Shown here piece after piece: positions 38,517 through 48,186 of a stretch of DNA of 64,000 nucleotides. The notes beneath the pieces are model-generated. The model worked only from the letters and a program-made list of their open reading frames with translations. It made no database searches and was not told where the DNA came from. The DNA is from Methanolobus psychrophilus R15 (GTDB lineage: Archaea > Halobacteriota > Methanosarcinia > Methanosarcinales > Methanosarcinaceae), in assembly GCA_000306725.1 (NCBI GenBank), contig CP003083.1, forward strand, positions 1,550,001-1,614,000, in the 5' to 3' direction. The first letter of the stretch is position 1. Each line of letters opens with the position of its first letter. The position numbers were made by a program, and so were the translations under genes.

Positions 38517-39032
38517 TTATTTCCAGAATTCCTCCTCATAGTTATCAGGAAGATCAAGGTTCATTACTTCATCCAGTGACTTCCTCTTTTTCGGGGGCTG
38601 CTCTTTTGGCGCCTCCCGGGATTCTATCACCGTTGTATTCTTAGTATTGATAGTTACTTCCTCACGCAATTCAAAATCCGGTTCTTTGTGGGAAGTCACA
38701 GCATGGACATCTCCCAGGTACCGGGGTTTTATTTCTTCACAGGGAACAACTGCCGGTTTTCTGGAAGTATCCACTTGACGGACTTCTGTTATCTGCTTTT
38801 CCCGGGGATAGAATCCCAAAGGCTCCTGACTCTCCTTATCCATGCGCTTGCGGCGAGTATCTTGTGCATAACTGTCTACTACAGGAGAAGACCTCGATGA
38901 GCTCTTGTGAGTTGAACGGTAGCCTATGATACATTGTTCATCCCCTGAACGCCAGTCCACAACATAGAGATGACAGGCATTCTTCTTACAATGAGAGGCC
39001 CCGTCCCGGGGGCAGATGTCAGGTAGCGTCAT
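38517..39032 (-). CDS. Conserved hypothetical protein, Cys-rich head and disordered tail
   Basis: 171 residues. The first 40 include CPRDGASHCKKNACHLYVVDWRSG and a fourth Cys, a possible zinc site. Residues 45-150 are charged and likely disordered. The end SLDEVMNLDLPDNYEEEFW is a compact motif that looks like a conserved binding peptide. No known family. It lies 18 nt upstream of the glycosylase gene (same strand) and may be in its operon. Confidence 0.6.
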   Translation of the reverse strand: MTLPDICPRDGASHCKKNACHLYVVDWRSGDEQCIIGYRSTHKSSSRSSPVVDSYAQDTRRKRMDKESQEPLGFYPREKQITEVRQVDTSRKPAVVPCEEIKPRYLGDVHAVTSHKEPDFELREEVTINTKNTTVIESREAPKEQPPKKRKSLDEVMNLDLPDNYEEEFWK

Positions 39033-39107
39033 GTCAGATTTCTCAGTTAGATATTATAAGCAGCTATTGTATATAATTAACACTTATGCTTTTACAATCT
39101 CTTAATG

Positions 39108-39980
39108 TTACAGTCCCTTTATAGTAGCGGCTATCAGGGGTGCAACACTGATGCAACTCTGGGTCTTTTCAATGGTATCTGTAGAGATTATATCTCTCAC
39201 ACCTGCATTGTACAATCTCATGACAGCATTCCTTGCAAGTACAGGATGTACACAGGCAAGATATACATCTTTTGCACCCTGCCCTTTAAGCAGTTTTATC
39301 GACTCCACCATCGTTCCGCCGGTAGCTATCATGTCATCAAGCAGTACGATATCCCTGCCCTGCACATCAATGCTCTTTGTCTTGATGGTCACAGTATCGC
39401 CCGAGATGCGGGTCTTCTCAAGATAATCACAGTCGTATCCTATTTCCTTAGCAGTCCGCTCTACGAACTCCATGGCCCCGGCGTCCGGAGAAACGAGCAG
39501 GGCATCCTTGAGGCCCATGGACCTTATATGATATCCTATCAGCTGTGAGGCATCCAGGTCAAATGCGTCAGCATTGAAATAATCCAGCACACTCGTTTTG
39601 TGCACATTCACAGTAAATACCCTGTCAGCATTGATGGTCCTCGCAATCGCCCTTGCGCTGATGGGTTCGCCTGTTTTGAACTTCCGGTCCTGCCGTGCAT
39701 ATCCCATGTAGGGAATGACAACATTGATGACCGGAGAGTCTTCACATGCATCAATAAGCTGCAATAGCGCTACAAAATCAGAATCCGTGATTATGCTTTG
39801 TATAATAGTGACCTCATCCACATCCTCATCCAGGATGCGGGTATAAAGCTCACCGTCGGGGAACCTGGTGAAATCACAAACTGTCGGTTCCAGATTCAAT
39901 TCCCTTGCAACTCGTGATGAGAGAGCCTGAGATGCGGGTCCTCCTATGATCTTCAAATGATGTACCTCTTTTAATTCCAT
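39108..39980 (-). CDS. prs: Ribose-phosphate pyrophosphokinase
   Basis: 290 residues, as in archaeal short Prs. It begins KIIGGPASQALSSRVAREL. FPDGE, PYMGYARQDR and the PRPP-binding LLDDMIATGGTMVES motif are in order. It makes PRPP from ribose 5-phosphate and ATP for nucleotide, histidine and cofactor synthesis. It lies 27 nt after moaC. Confidence 0.95.
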   Translation of the reverse strand: MELKEVHHLKIIGGPASQALSSRVARELNLEPTVCDFTRFPDGELYTRILDEDVDEVTIIQSIITDSDFVALLQLIDACEDSPVINVVIPYMGYARQDRKFKTGEPISARAIARTINADRVFTVNVHKTSVLDYFNADAFDLDASQLIGYHIRSMGLKDALLVSPDAGAMEFVERTAKEIGYDCDYLEKTRISGDTVTIKTKSIDVQGRDIVLLDDMIATGGTMVESIKLLKGQGAKDVYLACVHPVLARNAVMRLYNAGVRDIISTDTIEKTQSCISVAPLIAATIKGL

Positions 39981-40007
39981 TTTTTATAGCATTTCCTAAT
40001 GTAACGG

Positions 40008-40493
40008 TTATAATACATTAGTTTTGGTTCCTTTGACTTTTGAAAGGACCCTGATGTTACGTATACATGTGAGGGGATAGTTGCCGGTATCGTCCTTCTC
40101 GGCAGATTTGACCATGTCCCAGATAGTAAGGAGGGCTGTGGAAACACCTGTAAGGGCCTCCATTTCAACACCGGTCCTTCCGACTGAGCCCACTTCCACC
40201 ACTGCAGAGATCTGGTCCTCTCCTATCGAGAAGTCCACATCCACGCTTGTTATGGGTATCTGATGGCACATGGGAATGAGTTCGGGAGTTCTTTTTACTG
40301 CCAGGATGGCAGCTATTCTTGCAGTTGAGAGCACATTGCCTTTCTCAACGGTCCCGTTCCTGATACTCTCTATGGTGCTTCTGCCCAGAATGATCTCTCC
40401 GGAAGCTATTGCCTTTCTGGCAACGGTATCCTTGTGGCTTATGTCCACCATGACCGCACGGTCATCTTCTATATGAGTGAATTTCGTAGTCAA
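40008..40493 (-). CDS. moaC: Cyclic pyranopterin monophosphate synthase MoaC
   Basis: 161 residues. MVDISHKDTVARKAIASG opens the fold, and LIPMCHQIPITSVDVDF and GVEMEALTGVSTALLTIWDM are the family blocks. It acts in molybdenum/tungsten cofactor synthesis, consistent with the AOR at 8872. The start is TTG with GGTGATC a few bases upstream. Confidence 0.94.
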   Translation of the reverse strand: MTTKFTHIEDDRAVMVDISHKDTVARKAIASGEIILGRSTIESIRNGTVEKGNVLSTARIAAILAVKRTPELIPMCHQIPITSVDVDFSIGEDQISAVVEVGSVGRTGVEMEALTGVSTALLTIWDMVKSAEKDDTGNYPLTCIRNIRVLSKVKGTKTNVL

Positions 40494-40508
40494 CAGATCA
40501 CCGAAGGG

Positions 40509-40691
40509 TCAGTCTATTCGCAGGTTCTGTCTCTGCATGTAATCCTCAATAGTTGTATTTAATGTTTCTTTCAGGTCCCTTGCTTCATCGAGGGTCAGTT
40601 TAAATATCTCCTCATCCTCACCATGACTGATGCTTATGCGTACCCGCTTCCTTTCAATATCCACGGCTATTTTCCTGCCTTCTCTTTCCAT
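40509..40691 (-). CDS. Conserved small archaeal protein
   Basis: 60 residues, MEREGRKIAVDIERKRV..., alpha/beta, with no known function. The ATG at 40691 has GGAGTGAT as ribosome-binding site, which is why the GTG at 40700 is not used. It begins a few bases after the end of the NAD(P)HX-repair gene (overlap region) and before moaC, so the three are likely co-transcribed. Confidence 0.65.
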   Translation of the reverse strand: MEREGRKIAVDIERKRVRISISHGEDEEIFKLTLDEARDLKETLNTTIEDYMQRQNLRID

Positions 40692-40696
40692 ACCTA

Positions 40697-42184
40697 TCAC
40701 TCCTGTTTCATTACATAGGGTATCTTCAGGATAACATCACTCGCAAGCAAGCCAAAACCATTCTCTTCAAAAGCAAGATCCCCTGCGGCACCATTCACAA
40801 AGCAACCGCAACATGCCGCATCAAACGCATTATTAGTGGCAAACAGCGCGCCGACAATGCCCGCAAGCACATCACCGGTGCCTCCCACGGTCATACCGGC
40901 ATTCCCTGTCCGGTTGAGCCTTGTTTCCTTCCCATCGGATATCACATCGATATTTCCTTTCAGTACAGTAACAACCTGTTTCCTCTTCGAGAAGGTATGA
41001 ACAAGACCTTTTTTCTCTTCCAGAGAAACGGGGGGTTTGCTTCCGTTCCTGCCCCCCAGGAGGTGCAAAAATTCCCCCGCATGAGGCGTTATGATGAACT
41101 CACCACTCTTTGCCGGAGGGAGTGACAGATCATAAAGTGCATCAGCGTCGATGACGGCTTTTTTGCACAGAGGCAGGATCTCGCCTATCGCTTCAAGGGT
41201 CGCTGCGTCCCTCCCCAGACCAGGACCGATGACAACAACATCACTTGAATCAATAAGAGGGCGTAGCAGAGATATATGCCCAGGACACAAGCGGTCACCA
41301 TGCATGCCTTTTATAATCAGGTCCGGGGAGTAGGCAGCCACTATATGTGAAATGCTCTCAGGCACTGCAACTATGACAAGGTCAGCACCTGCCCTTAAAG
41401 CTGCAAGTGACGCAAAAGCCGGTGCTCCGGAATAAGGCCCGCCACCTATTACCAGTATGCTGCCTGCATTACCCTTATGTGAGGAAGCGCTTCTCACTGC
41501 CAGACCTTTGAGGTCGCCCAGCCCCACGAATTCCTCGGCATCTCTGCAAACCCCTATACTCACCACCCGAACCTCGCCAGTCATGTCCTTTGAGTGAGGC
41601 AGAACAAGGCCGGTCTTCATTTTGTGGAAGGTAAGGGTCAGGTCCGCTTTCACGCTTTTTTCAAATGCACCGGCTTCCGGATCAAAACCGGAAGGAGAAT
41701 CTATAGAGATGACAAAAGCATCTGCTGCATTGATGAGATCTATTGCTGTGGATTCCGGCTCCCTTAACCGGCCTTTTATCCCTGATCCAAGCACACCGTC
41801 AACGATAATATCTGCTTCTTTCCAGCCAGGATAAGAACGCAGGTCAGCAGAATCGCGTATCTCCCTGATATCATCGATACCGCTGTATGTGAGCAGATCG
41901 AAGTTGGCTCGCGCTTCCATGGTCTTTATCTGTGATGCGCTCCCGAGCAGGAGTACTCGTACCCGGAATCCCGGAAGAAGGGAAAGGTGTCTGGCAGCCA
42001 CAAAAGCATCGCCCCCGTTGTTACCCCTGCCTGCGATAAAGAGCACTGTTGCCGCCCTTGTCTGTAAACTGATCTCCCTTGCGATGCCTGCGCCTGCATT
42101 CTCCATCAATTGCAGGGGGTTCATGCCCAGGTAGAAGCAATTATTATCGACGGCCCGCATCCTTGAAGGTGTAATGGCTTCCAT
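40697..42184 (-). CDS. nnr: Bifunctional NAD(P)HX epimerase / ADP-dependent dehydratase
   Basis: 495 residues. The N-terminal NnrE half shows FIAGRGNNGGDAFVAARHL. The C-terminal NnrD half shows VIGGGPYSGAPAFA, VIGPGLG, TPHAGEF and NAGMTVGGTGDVLAGIVG. It repairs hydrated NAD(P)H. Typical fusion length. Starts the gene set nnr-small protein-moaC-prs on the minus strand. Confidence 0.93.
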   Translation of the reverse strand: MEAITPSRMRAVDNNCFYLGMNPLQLMENAGAGIAREISLQTRAATVLFIAGRGNNGGDAFVAARHLSLLPGFRVRVLLLGSASQIKTMEARANFDLLTYSGIDDIREIRDSADLRSYPGWKEADIIVDGVLGSGIKGRLREPESTAIDLINAADAFVISIDSPSGFDPEAGAFEKSVKADLTLTFHKMKTGLVLPHSKDMTGEVRVVSIGVCRDAEEFVGLGDLKGLAVRSASSHKGNAGSILVIGGGPYSGAPAFASLAALRAGADLVIVAVPESISHIVAAYSPDLIIKGMHGDRLCPGHISLLRPLIDSSDVVVIGPGLGRDAATLEAIGEILPLCKKAVIDADALYDLSLPPAKSGEFIITPHAGEFLHLLGGRNGSKPPVSLEEKKGLVHTFSKRKQVVTVLKGNIDVISDGKETRLNRTGNAGMTVGGTGDVLAGIVGALFATNNAFDAACCGCFVNGAAGDLAFEENGFGLLASDVILKIPYVMKQE

Positions 42185-42289
42185 GGTACCTATTTATCCT
42201 TTGTTTGCATTCTATTTAGCAGTTAATGTTTTCTTCTGGGAATTATTTTAATATAACTAACATCCTTTATATGAAAAGGAGGTATTCAT

Positions 42290-43759
42290 ATTAACGCCGT
42301 TGCTAAGGAGAACACTGCAAGCGACAGGATCAGGATAAAGCCCACTTACCTAATACTTGGAAGCGGGAGTTTTGGCTTTGCATTGGCCAAAGAGCTCAGG
42401 GAGCTTGACAAAGACCTGATAATCGTGGATAAGGATGCGCAAAAAGTCGAAACCCTGCGCGATGAAGCCTATGAAGCCATTGTCGGCGACGTCGGCGACC
42501 CCGGCCTCCTTGACCGGATCAATACAAAGAACCTTTCAGGCATACTAATTCTCAGTTCCGATACCTTGGCAAATAAAGCTGCTCTTGACAATGTCAGGAA
42601 GAAGGTATCAAGGGACGTATATTGTGTAGCAAGGGCCACTGATGTTATCAATATGCAGGAGATGGAAACAATGGGTGCTGACCTTGTCATCATGCCTCCG
42701 AGAATGGTCGCCAAATCCCTTTCAAGGTCTCTGGAGCGTGCCGAAGGGCTGCGACGTGGCAATAAGATGGCGCAGTGGTTTGAAAATATCCGGGGCAAAA
42801 AGATGGCTATCATGGTGCATAATAACCCGGATCCGGATGCCATTGCAAGTGCGCTTGGACTAAAGACCATTGCAAATTCCCATGATATAAGATCGGACAT
42901 TGTGTATCATGGAGAGATAGGACATCAGGAGAACAAGGCTTTTGTGAACCTTCTGGGAATCGATCTTTACAGGTATGAGGACATTGAAATGGCAGCCTAT
43001 GACAAGATTGCCATGGTGGACTGTTCCGGACCGGGGGCCAACAATCCCCTTCCTACGAACACACATATCGGGATCATAATCGATCATCACCCCATAACGG
43101 ATTCCGACATAGATGCCGAATTCATCGACATACGCCCCAACGTGGGTGCTTCCTCCACCATTGTGACAAAGTACCTGCAGGAACTCAATATCGATATTGA
43201 CGGCAAGCTTGCAACAGCTCTTCTGTACGGGATCAGGACCGATACCCTGGACTTTAAGAGGAACACAGACTCAGCCGACCTTTCAGCCGCTTCATACCTC
43301 TATCCCCTGTCGGACCATGATATCCTGGATCAGCTGGAACGTCCTTCCATGTCCATCGAGACGCTGGACGTATTGGGCGAGGCTATCAACAATCGCCAGG
43401 TCATAGGAAGTTATCTTCTTTCAAATGTAGGAAGCATCCGCGACAGGGATACGCTCCCTCAGGCTGCGGACTACCTGCTCAATCTGGAAGGCATCTCGAC
43501 TACCATTGTCTTTGGTGTGAGCGAGGACAAGATATTCATTTCCGGCAGAAGCAATGACATCCGTGTTAATCTGGGAGATGTCATGAAACGCGCCTTTGGC
43601 GAGGAGTCTGGCGGAGGACATGCCAACGCTGCAGCCGCAACTATAGAACTCGGCGTTTTCAGCGCAGCAAAGGACAGGCAGACCCTTTTGAGACTTGTTA
43701 ATGAAGCAGTGGTCAAGCGCTTCCTTACAGCCGTCGGTGTGGAAGAAGACGACATATAA
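42290..43759 (+). CDS. TrkA-N and DHH-family phosphoesterase fusion protein, ATT start
   Basis: About 489 residues. An N-terminal Rossmann domain (YLILGSGSFGFALAKEL and LIIVDKDAQKVE) binds NAD or a nucleotide. The DHH domain has MVHNNPDPDAIASALGL and IIIDHHPITDSD, and the DHHA1 part ends ESGGGHANAAAAT. Such fusions act on c-di-AMP or nanoRNA in relatives. No ATG, GTG or TTG occurs in frame before 42383, which lies inside the Rossmann motif. The best start is ATT at 42290, six bases after AAAGGAGGT; TGA is in frame upstream at 42272. Confidence 0.85.
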   Translation: MNAVAKENTASDRIRIKPTYLILGSGSFGFALAKELRELDKDLIIVDKDAQKVETLRDEAYEAIVGDVGDPGLLDRINTKNLSGILILSSDTLANKAALDNVRKKVSRDVYCVARATDVINMQEMETMGADLVIMPPRMVAKSLSRSLERAEGLRRGNKMAQWFENIRGKKMAIMVHNNPDPDAIASALGLKTIANSHDIRSDIVYHGEIGHQENKAFVNLLGIDLYRYEDIEMAAYDKIAMVDCSGPGANNPLPTNTHIGIIIDHHPITDSDIDAEFIDIRPNVGASSTIVTKYLQELNIDIDGKLATALLYGIRTDTLDFKRNTDSADLSAASYLYPLSDHDILDQLERPSMSIETLDVLGEAINNRQVIGSYLLSNVGSIRDRDTLPQAADYLLNLEGISTTIVFGVSEDKIFISGRSNDIRVNLGDVMKRAFGEESGGGHANAAAATIELGVFSAAKDRQTLLRLVNEAVVKRFLTAVGVEEDDI

Positions 43760-44642
43760 TACCACATCTTCTTTCTCTTTCTATTCTTTTTTGCCAGAGT
43801 GGCGCAAGATCACCGACACCAGTCGCTACGCGCCTGCTACACTACACGCCTGCTAATATTTGTAGATATAAATAATATATAACATCGTATATTAAGTAAA
43901 AAGTATAACAGGTCATATACATTTTACTGACGGGATAGATATCCAAATATCCACACCCAGATATAATATGCCAGAAGTTATTAGAATACAGAAGTTATCA
44001 GAATGCGAAAATGCTAATCTGGTCTGATTAAGTGTGGTTGGAGAATAACGATTTGAGTCAGAAAATACCCGGAGACGTCCTAAGTGTTACATATTCATAC
44101 ATTTCATACTCAGACATAATGCTCTATAAAAAACACATATTCTTATGATTTCTTAAGAGAACATACATCATCATACATCATCATACATCATCACACATTA
44201 CCTGACACAGAAATCACACATTACCTGACACAGAAGTACATATCCAACATAATATGCAGATGTATGAAAAACACACCGGAACAAGGACTGAGCCCACCTG
44301 ACAAATGAATCGCTCCGTCAGGATAGCAAGATACCCCTGAGGGAAAAAATGATCATGCGAGTCCTAGCAGGATAGTATCAGCAGGCTGTTTTATCCGGGA
44401 CTGCTTAAATGATGTACCCTAAGCTAGGAAATAGCTTATTTAGGGAACCTACCAGATACAACATCATATATAAAAACAAATATATAAACTGTTATCACTA
44501 ATTCATAGCACATATTTGAAGATACATATTTAAAAAAATGTCCTGCCAAAGACCCTCACATGGCACAGGATTTAACCAGCCGTAATGACCATTCTGTAAA
44601 TCCACGATAATTCCTTATACGAGTCTTGCCAAGAACCAAAGG
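43760..44642. other. 883-bp gene-free region with short tandem duplications
   Basis: No coding frame has support. Short duplications are CGCCTGCTA (43831 and 43847), CAGAAGTTAT (43972 and 43989), a 10-bp unit TCATACATCA (44161-44190, three times), and a 23-bp period unit starting TCACACATTACCTGACACAG (44191 and 44214). Possible stems are CCTGAC/GTCAGG (44297-44322) and CCCTAA...TTAGGG (44417-44445). TATA-like TATATAAAAA is at 44467-44476, about 170 nt before the next gene. A non-coding RNA is possible. Confidence 0.55.
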
Positions 44643-45356
44643 ATGAATTACAGATTCAAAGAGTCTCTTATCAGGAAGCTGACTACAGAACTTGATACTG
44701 CAATGGAAACAACCGCAGAAGAGATTGCAGCAGAGATAAAAAATATTGGCTTTTCCTGCCTCATGTGCGGCAGGTGCTGCCGGAGCGAGCATGGAGATAA
44801 CTCAGTTATAGTCAGCCCTGCAGAGATAGAAAATATATGCCTGTACACTGGCCTTGAACACATGTCAGTTGCGCAACCTCCACATGAGAGTTCCGGAGAT
44901 ATCCGGGAGAGGGGAGCTCTGGAAGAACTTTCAGATATGATAGACATCCAGGGTAATATCCACACTTTCGGCTGGGAACTGGCCCGCAAGAAAAACGGAG
45001 ACTGCAATTTTATACAGGATATAGCAGCCGGGAACAAATGTAGCACATATCCTGTACGACCCATGCTTTGCAGCACTTATCCATTCTACATAGAAGAAGG
45101 AGAGCTGAGAGTATCGGAGTGTGAAGGACTTGGCAAAGAGATAGGGCAGGATGAAAGCCTTGAGCTGGCCAGAAAAGTCATCATGAGGTACAGAGAGGAA
45201 CTAAAGGAAACGATCCTGCTCTACGAGAACTACGAAAGTTTCAGAAGTGGACCTGAAAATATTAATAAGGCCATAGAGAATATACGGGAAGGTATTATAA
45301 ACTACGTAGTACATGACAGCACAGGCAGTCACAGGACTACCCGCAGGATAAGCTGA
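44643..45356 (+). CDS. YkgJ-family cysteine-cluster protein
   Basis: 237 residues. CLMCGRCCRSEHGDN (about residue 40) and CSTYPVRPMLCSTYPF (about residue 130) are the YkgJ/Fli-type cysteine clusters that likely bind a zinc or Fe-S. AAAGG precedes the ATG. Function unknown in general. It stands before leuC with 40 nt between. Confidence 0.78.
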   Translation: MNYRFKESLIRKLTTELDTAMETTAEEIAAEIKNIGFSCLMCGRCCRSEHGDNSVIVSPAEIENICLYTGLEHMSVAQPPHESSGDIRERGALEELSDMIDIQGNIHTFGWELARKKNGDCNFIQDIAAGNKCSTYPVRPMLCSTYPFYIEEGELRVSECEGLGKEIGQDESLELARKVIMRYREELKETILLYENYESFRSGPENINKAIENIREGIINYVVHDSTGSHRTTRRIS

Positions 45357-45396
45357 CACTCATAACATTACAGTATAAAATCACAGACTGATCAAT

Positions 45397-46680
45397 ATGT
45401 CCACCAATACTGACCAAGCAATGACGATCTCTGAGAAGATCTTTTCAAAGGCTTCCGGAAAAAAGGTAAAAGCCGGCGAATTCGTAATGGCCAACATAGA
45501 CATGGCAATGACCCATGACATCACAGGACCTCTTGCTGTGGAGGGTTTTTACGAGATAATGCGGGAAAAAGAGCAGAAAAAAGTATGGGACCCCAGTAAA
45601 ATTGTGATCCTTTTCGACCACCAGGTACCTGCCGACTCCCTGAACGCCGCTGCAAACCACATCATGCTCAGGAAATTTGCAAAAGAGCAGGGCATAATGA
45701 ATTATGATGTTTATGAGGGCGTATGTCATCAGGTCATGCCTGAGAAGGGGCATGTCAGGCCCGGGGACCTTGTCGTGGGATCTGACTCACACACCTGTGC
45801 CTACGGTGCACTTGGTGCATTCTCAACGGGCATTGGGTCGACTGACATGGCTGCAGTCTTCGCATCCGGCAAGCTCTGGTTCAGGGTCCCTGAAACGATC
45901 AGGTTCGAAGTCAATGGGAAACTTCCAAAGCATGTGTATTCCAAAGATGTCATACTTCACCTGATAGGTGATGTCGGTGCCGAGGGAGCAAGATATAAGG
46001 CTGCAGAGTATGCAGGCTCAACTGTCCAGGACATGCCGATGTCAGAGCGCATGACAGTGTCCAACATGGCCATTGAGATGGGCGGCAAGGCAGGTATCAT
46101 CGAGGCGGACAAGGTAACAGAGAAGTACCTGCAGGAACGCATCCCGGATTTTAAGCTGGACACGTACTGGAAGTCTGATAAGAATGCCGTCTCCGAGATC
46201 AGGGAATATGATGTCAGCAAGCTCGAGCCCCAGGTGGCCTGCCCCCACAATGTAGACAATGTCAAGCCTGTAACAGAAGTGGAAGGCATAAAAGTTGACC
46301 AGGTATTTGTAGGATCATGCACCAATGGCAGGTTCGAGGATATCGAGATAGTGGCAAAGATGATGGGTGACGAGTCTGTGGCAAAGGGAGTAAGGCTCCT
46401 GATAATACCGGCCTCAAGAACTGAATATATGAAGGTTCTAAGGGCAGGTTATATCGAGCAGTTCATGGAAGCCGGTGCAATGGTAGAGTCACCTTGCTGC
46501 GGGCCGTGCATGGGAGGTTCCTTCGGACTCCTTGGAGATGGAGAGGTAGGACTTGCAACATCCAACAGGAACTTCAAAGGCAGGGAGGGAAGCCCACAGT
46601 CCTTTGTATACCTGAGCTCCCCTGCAACAGCGGCAGCTTCAGCTCTCACGGGAGAGATAACTGACCCAAGAAAGATATGA
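45397..46680 (+). CDS. leuC: 3-isopropylmalate / homoaconitate dehydratase large subunit
   Basis: 427 residues, aconitase superfamily. [23 protein letters not shown] binds substrate; the 4Fe-4S ligands are in [11 protein letters not shown] and PCCGPCMGG. Methanogens have two such large subunits, one for leucine and one for coenzyme B (AksD); sequence alone does not let me choose. The small subunit is not adjacent. Confidence 0.9.
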   Translation: MSTNTDQAMTISEKIFSKASGKKVKAGEFVMANIDMAMTHDITGPLAVEGFYEIMREKEQKKVWDPSKIVILFDHQVPADSLNAAANHIMLRKFAKEQGIMNYDVYEGVCHQVMPEKGHVRPGDLVVGSDSHTCAYGALGAFSTGIGSTDMAAVFASGKLWFRVPETIRFEVNGKLPKHVYSKDVILHLIGDVGAEGARYKAAEYAGSTVQDMPMSERMTVSNMAIEMGGKAGIIEADKVTEKYLQERIPDFKLDTYWKSDKNAVSEIREYDVSKLEPQVACPHNVDNVKPVTEVEGIKVDQVFVGSCTNGRFEDIEIVAKMMGDESVAKGVRLLIIPASRTEYMKVLRAGYIEQFMEAGAMVESPCCGPCMGGSFGLLGDGEVGLATSNRNFKGREGSPQSFVYLSSPATAAASALTGEITDPRKI

Positions 46681-46831
46681 GCCCATTGGGCTCTATCTGC
46701 TTGAAAGAGATACCAAAAAAGATATATCATAAAATTTCTATGATACTTTCAGACGTTGGGATACCAACACATCCCGTCATATTGTGATGGATTACACCAA
46801 CGTCGCCATATTACTTTTGATGTGACCTACC

Positions 46832-47131
46832 ATGCCAGATACTGACCTTTCTATCCTTAATGAGATATACGACGTCATAATTGAGCGCAAGAATACGCCA
46901 GCTGAGAACTCCTATGTATGCTCGCTGCTTAACCACAGGAAAGGTATTGACAAGATACTGGAAAAAGTAGGCGAGGAAGCGGTTGAAACGATACTGGCGG
47001 TCAAGAATGACAATAGAGAAGAGATAATTTATGAGTCAGCCGATCTGCTCTTCCATTTGCTGGTGATGCTCGCGGCAAAAGGGATAGACCTTGAAGAGAT
47101 TGCAGAAGAGTTCAAAAAACGCAGGAAATAG
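46832..47131 (+). CDS. hisE: Phosphoribosyl-ATP diphosphatase HisE
   Basis: 99 residues, all-alpha MazG-like fold. [36 protein letters not shown] carries the metal-binding acids. It removes diphosphate from PR-ATP in histidine synthesis. It is separate from hisF (23208). A TATA-like AGATATATCATAAA lies about 110 nt upstream. Confidence 0.94.
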   Translation: MPDTDLSILNEIYDVIIERKNTPAENSYVCSLLNHRKGIDKILEKVGEEAVETILAVKNDNREEIIYESADLLFHLLVMLAAKGIDLEEIAEEFKKRRK

Positions 47132-47158
47132 AAAAGATGTCAGCTTACTGACATCCCA

Positions 47159-48034
47159 TCAGTAAACTGTTAATTCGTGGAATATATCCTTCTTTGAAAG
47201 TACCCCCTTTGGCACTCCCTCAAAGGACACAAGCAAAAAACCGATGTTATGCTTGTCGAATATCTTTACCGCATCATACAAAGAGGTTTCCGAATCTACT
47301 GCAATAAGTTCCTTTGTCATGATGTCCTTCACTCTTGCAGTCATCTTGCCGCTTGCCACAGCATCCCCAATATCGGTGAAGGTTACGATACCGACTATCT
47401 CTCCATTGTCTTTCACGGGCGCGCCATGTATTCCATTGTCAACAAGTTTTCTCGCAGTTTCCTGGATAGTGGCATTGATATCAATGAAGATAATGTTCAT
47501 GCGTGCATAATTCTTAACAGGCTTTTTGGGAAGCGAGATCATCTCATTTATGCAAAAAACAAGAGTGTTCTGAGTATCATCCCGCCCGACAATCTCACCG
47601 CTTATCACCAGCTTATTAACAGGCGTGGGACCGATCTGGACTTTATCCCCCTGCTCAAAACCTTTGATACTGCCAAGTACCCGTATGTTGCCGTGACATA
47701 GGTCCGGGTGCCTGACGGTCGTGAAGCTAATCTCGGCTACTGTTGCACCATCCACCAGTTTGTCGTTCCTGAAAAGAGGCACAACGGCTTCATGCTCCAT
47801 AGCCGTGATACTGAGAGCCTCATAAGCATCGCCGGTGGCTTTATAGCCCCCTTTGGGACCTGGGACACCTTCGACAAGCCCAAGCACCTTCAGGGATTGC
47901 ATTTGATTTCTAACAGTACCTGGATTTCGGTTTATAAGTTCAGCGATTTCTTCGCCTTTGACAGCACGATCTTTCTCTCTTTGAAGATTTATTAAAGCTA
48001 TTAAAATATCTTTTTGGATAGGAGCCAGCTCCAT
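47159..48034 (-). CDS. Winged-helix regulator with CBS domain pair
   Basis: 291 residues. The N-terminal HTH (KGEEIAELINRNPGTVRNQMQSLKVLGLVEGVPGP) is followed by a central beta domain and a C-terminal CBS pair (IHGAPVKDNGEIVGIVTFTDIG...VKIFDKHNIGFLLVSFEGVPKGVLSKKDI). CBS pairs sense adenine nucleotides or SAM. GGTGATTTA precedes the ATG at 48034, so the longer reading is not used. Regulated genes are unknown. Confidence 0.82.
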   Translation of the reverse strand: MELAPIQKDILIALINLQREKDRAVKGEEIAELINRNPGTVRNQMQSLKVLGLVEGVPGPKGGYKATGDAYEALSITAMEHEAVVPLFRNDKLVDGATVAEISFTTVRHPDLCHGNIRVLGSIKGFEQGDKVQIGPTPVNKLVISGEIVGRDDTQNTLVFCINEMISLPKKPVKNYARMNIIFIDINATIQETARKLVDNGIHGAPVKDNGEIVGIVTFTDIGDAVASGKMTARVKDIMTKELIAVDSETSLYDAVKIFDKHNIGFLLVSFEGVPKGVLSKKDIFHELTVY

Positions 48035-48186
48035 TAAATCACCGTTCCCTGAATAATAATAGATACTCAAAAGGGATATATATATTTGTAGTATATCAGA
48101 TAGATATTATTGAAGAATATATTTTCTCAGGGGAGGAACATTAATTTATACGTATAAGTGATTACCCCCCAGCAGGTAAATAAACT

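Noticed and set aside
42383-43759. TTG at 42383 as the start of the TrkA-N/DHH gene
   Set aside because: It falls within the nucleotide-binding motif and would remove the first strand of the Rossmann fold.
44161-44235. CRISPR-like short repeats
   Set aside because: The units are directly tandem (10- and 23-bp periods) with no spacers and no cas genes nearby.
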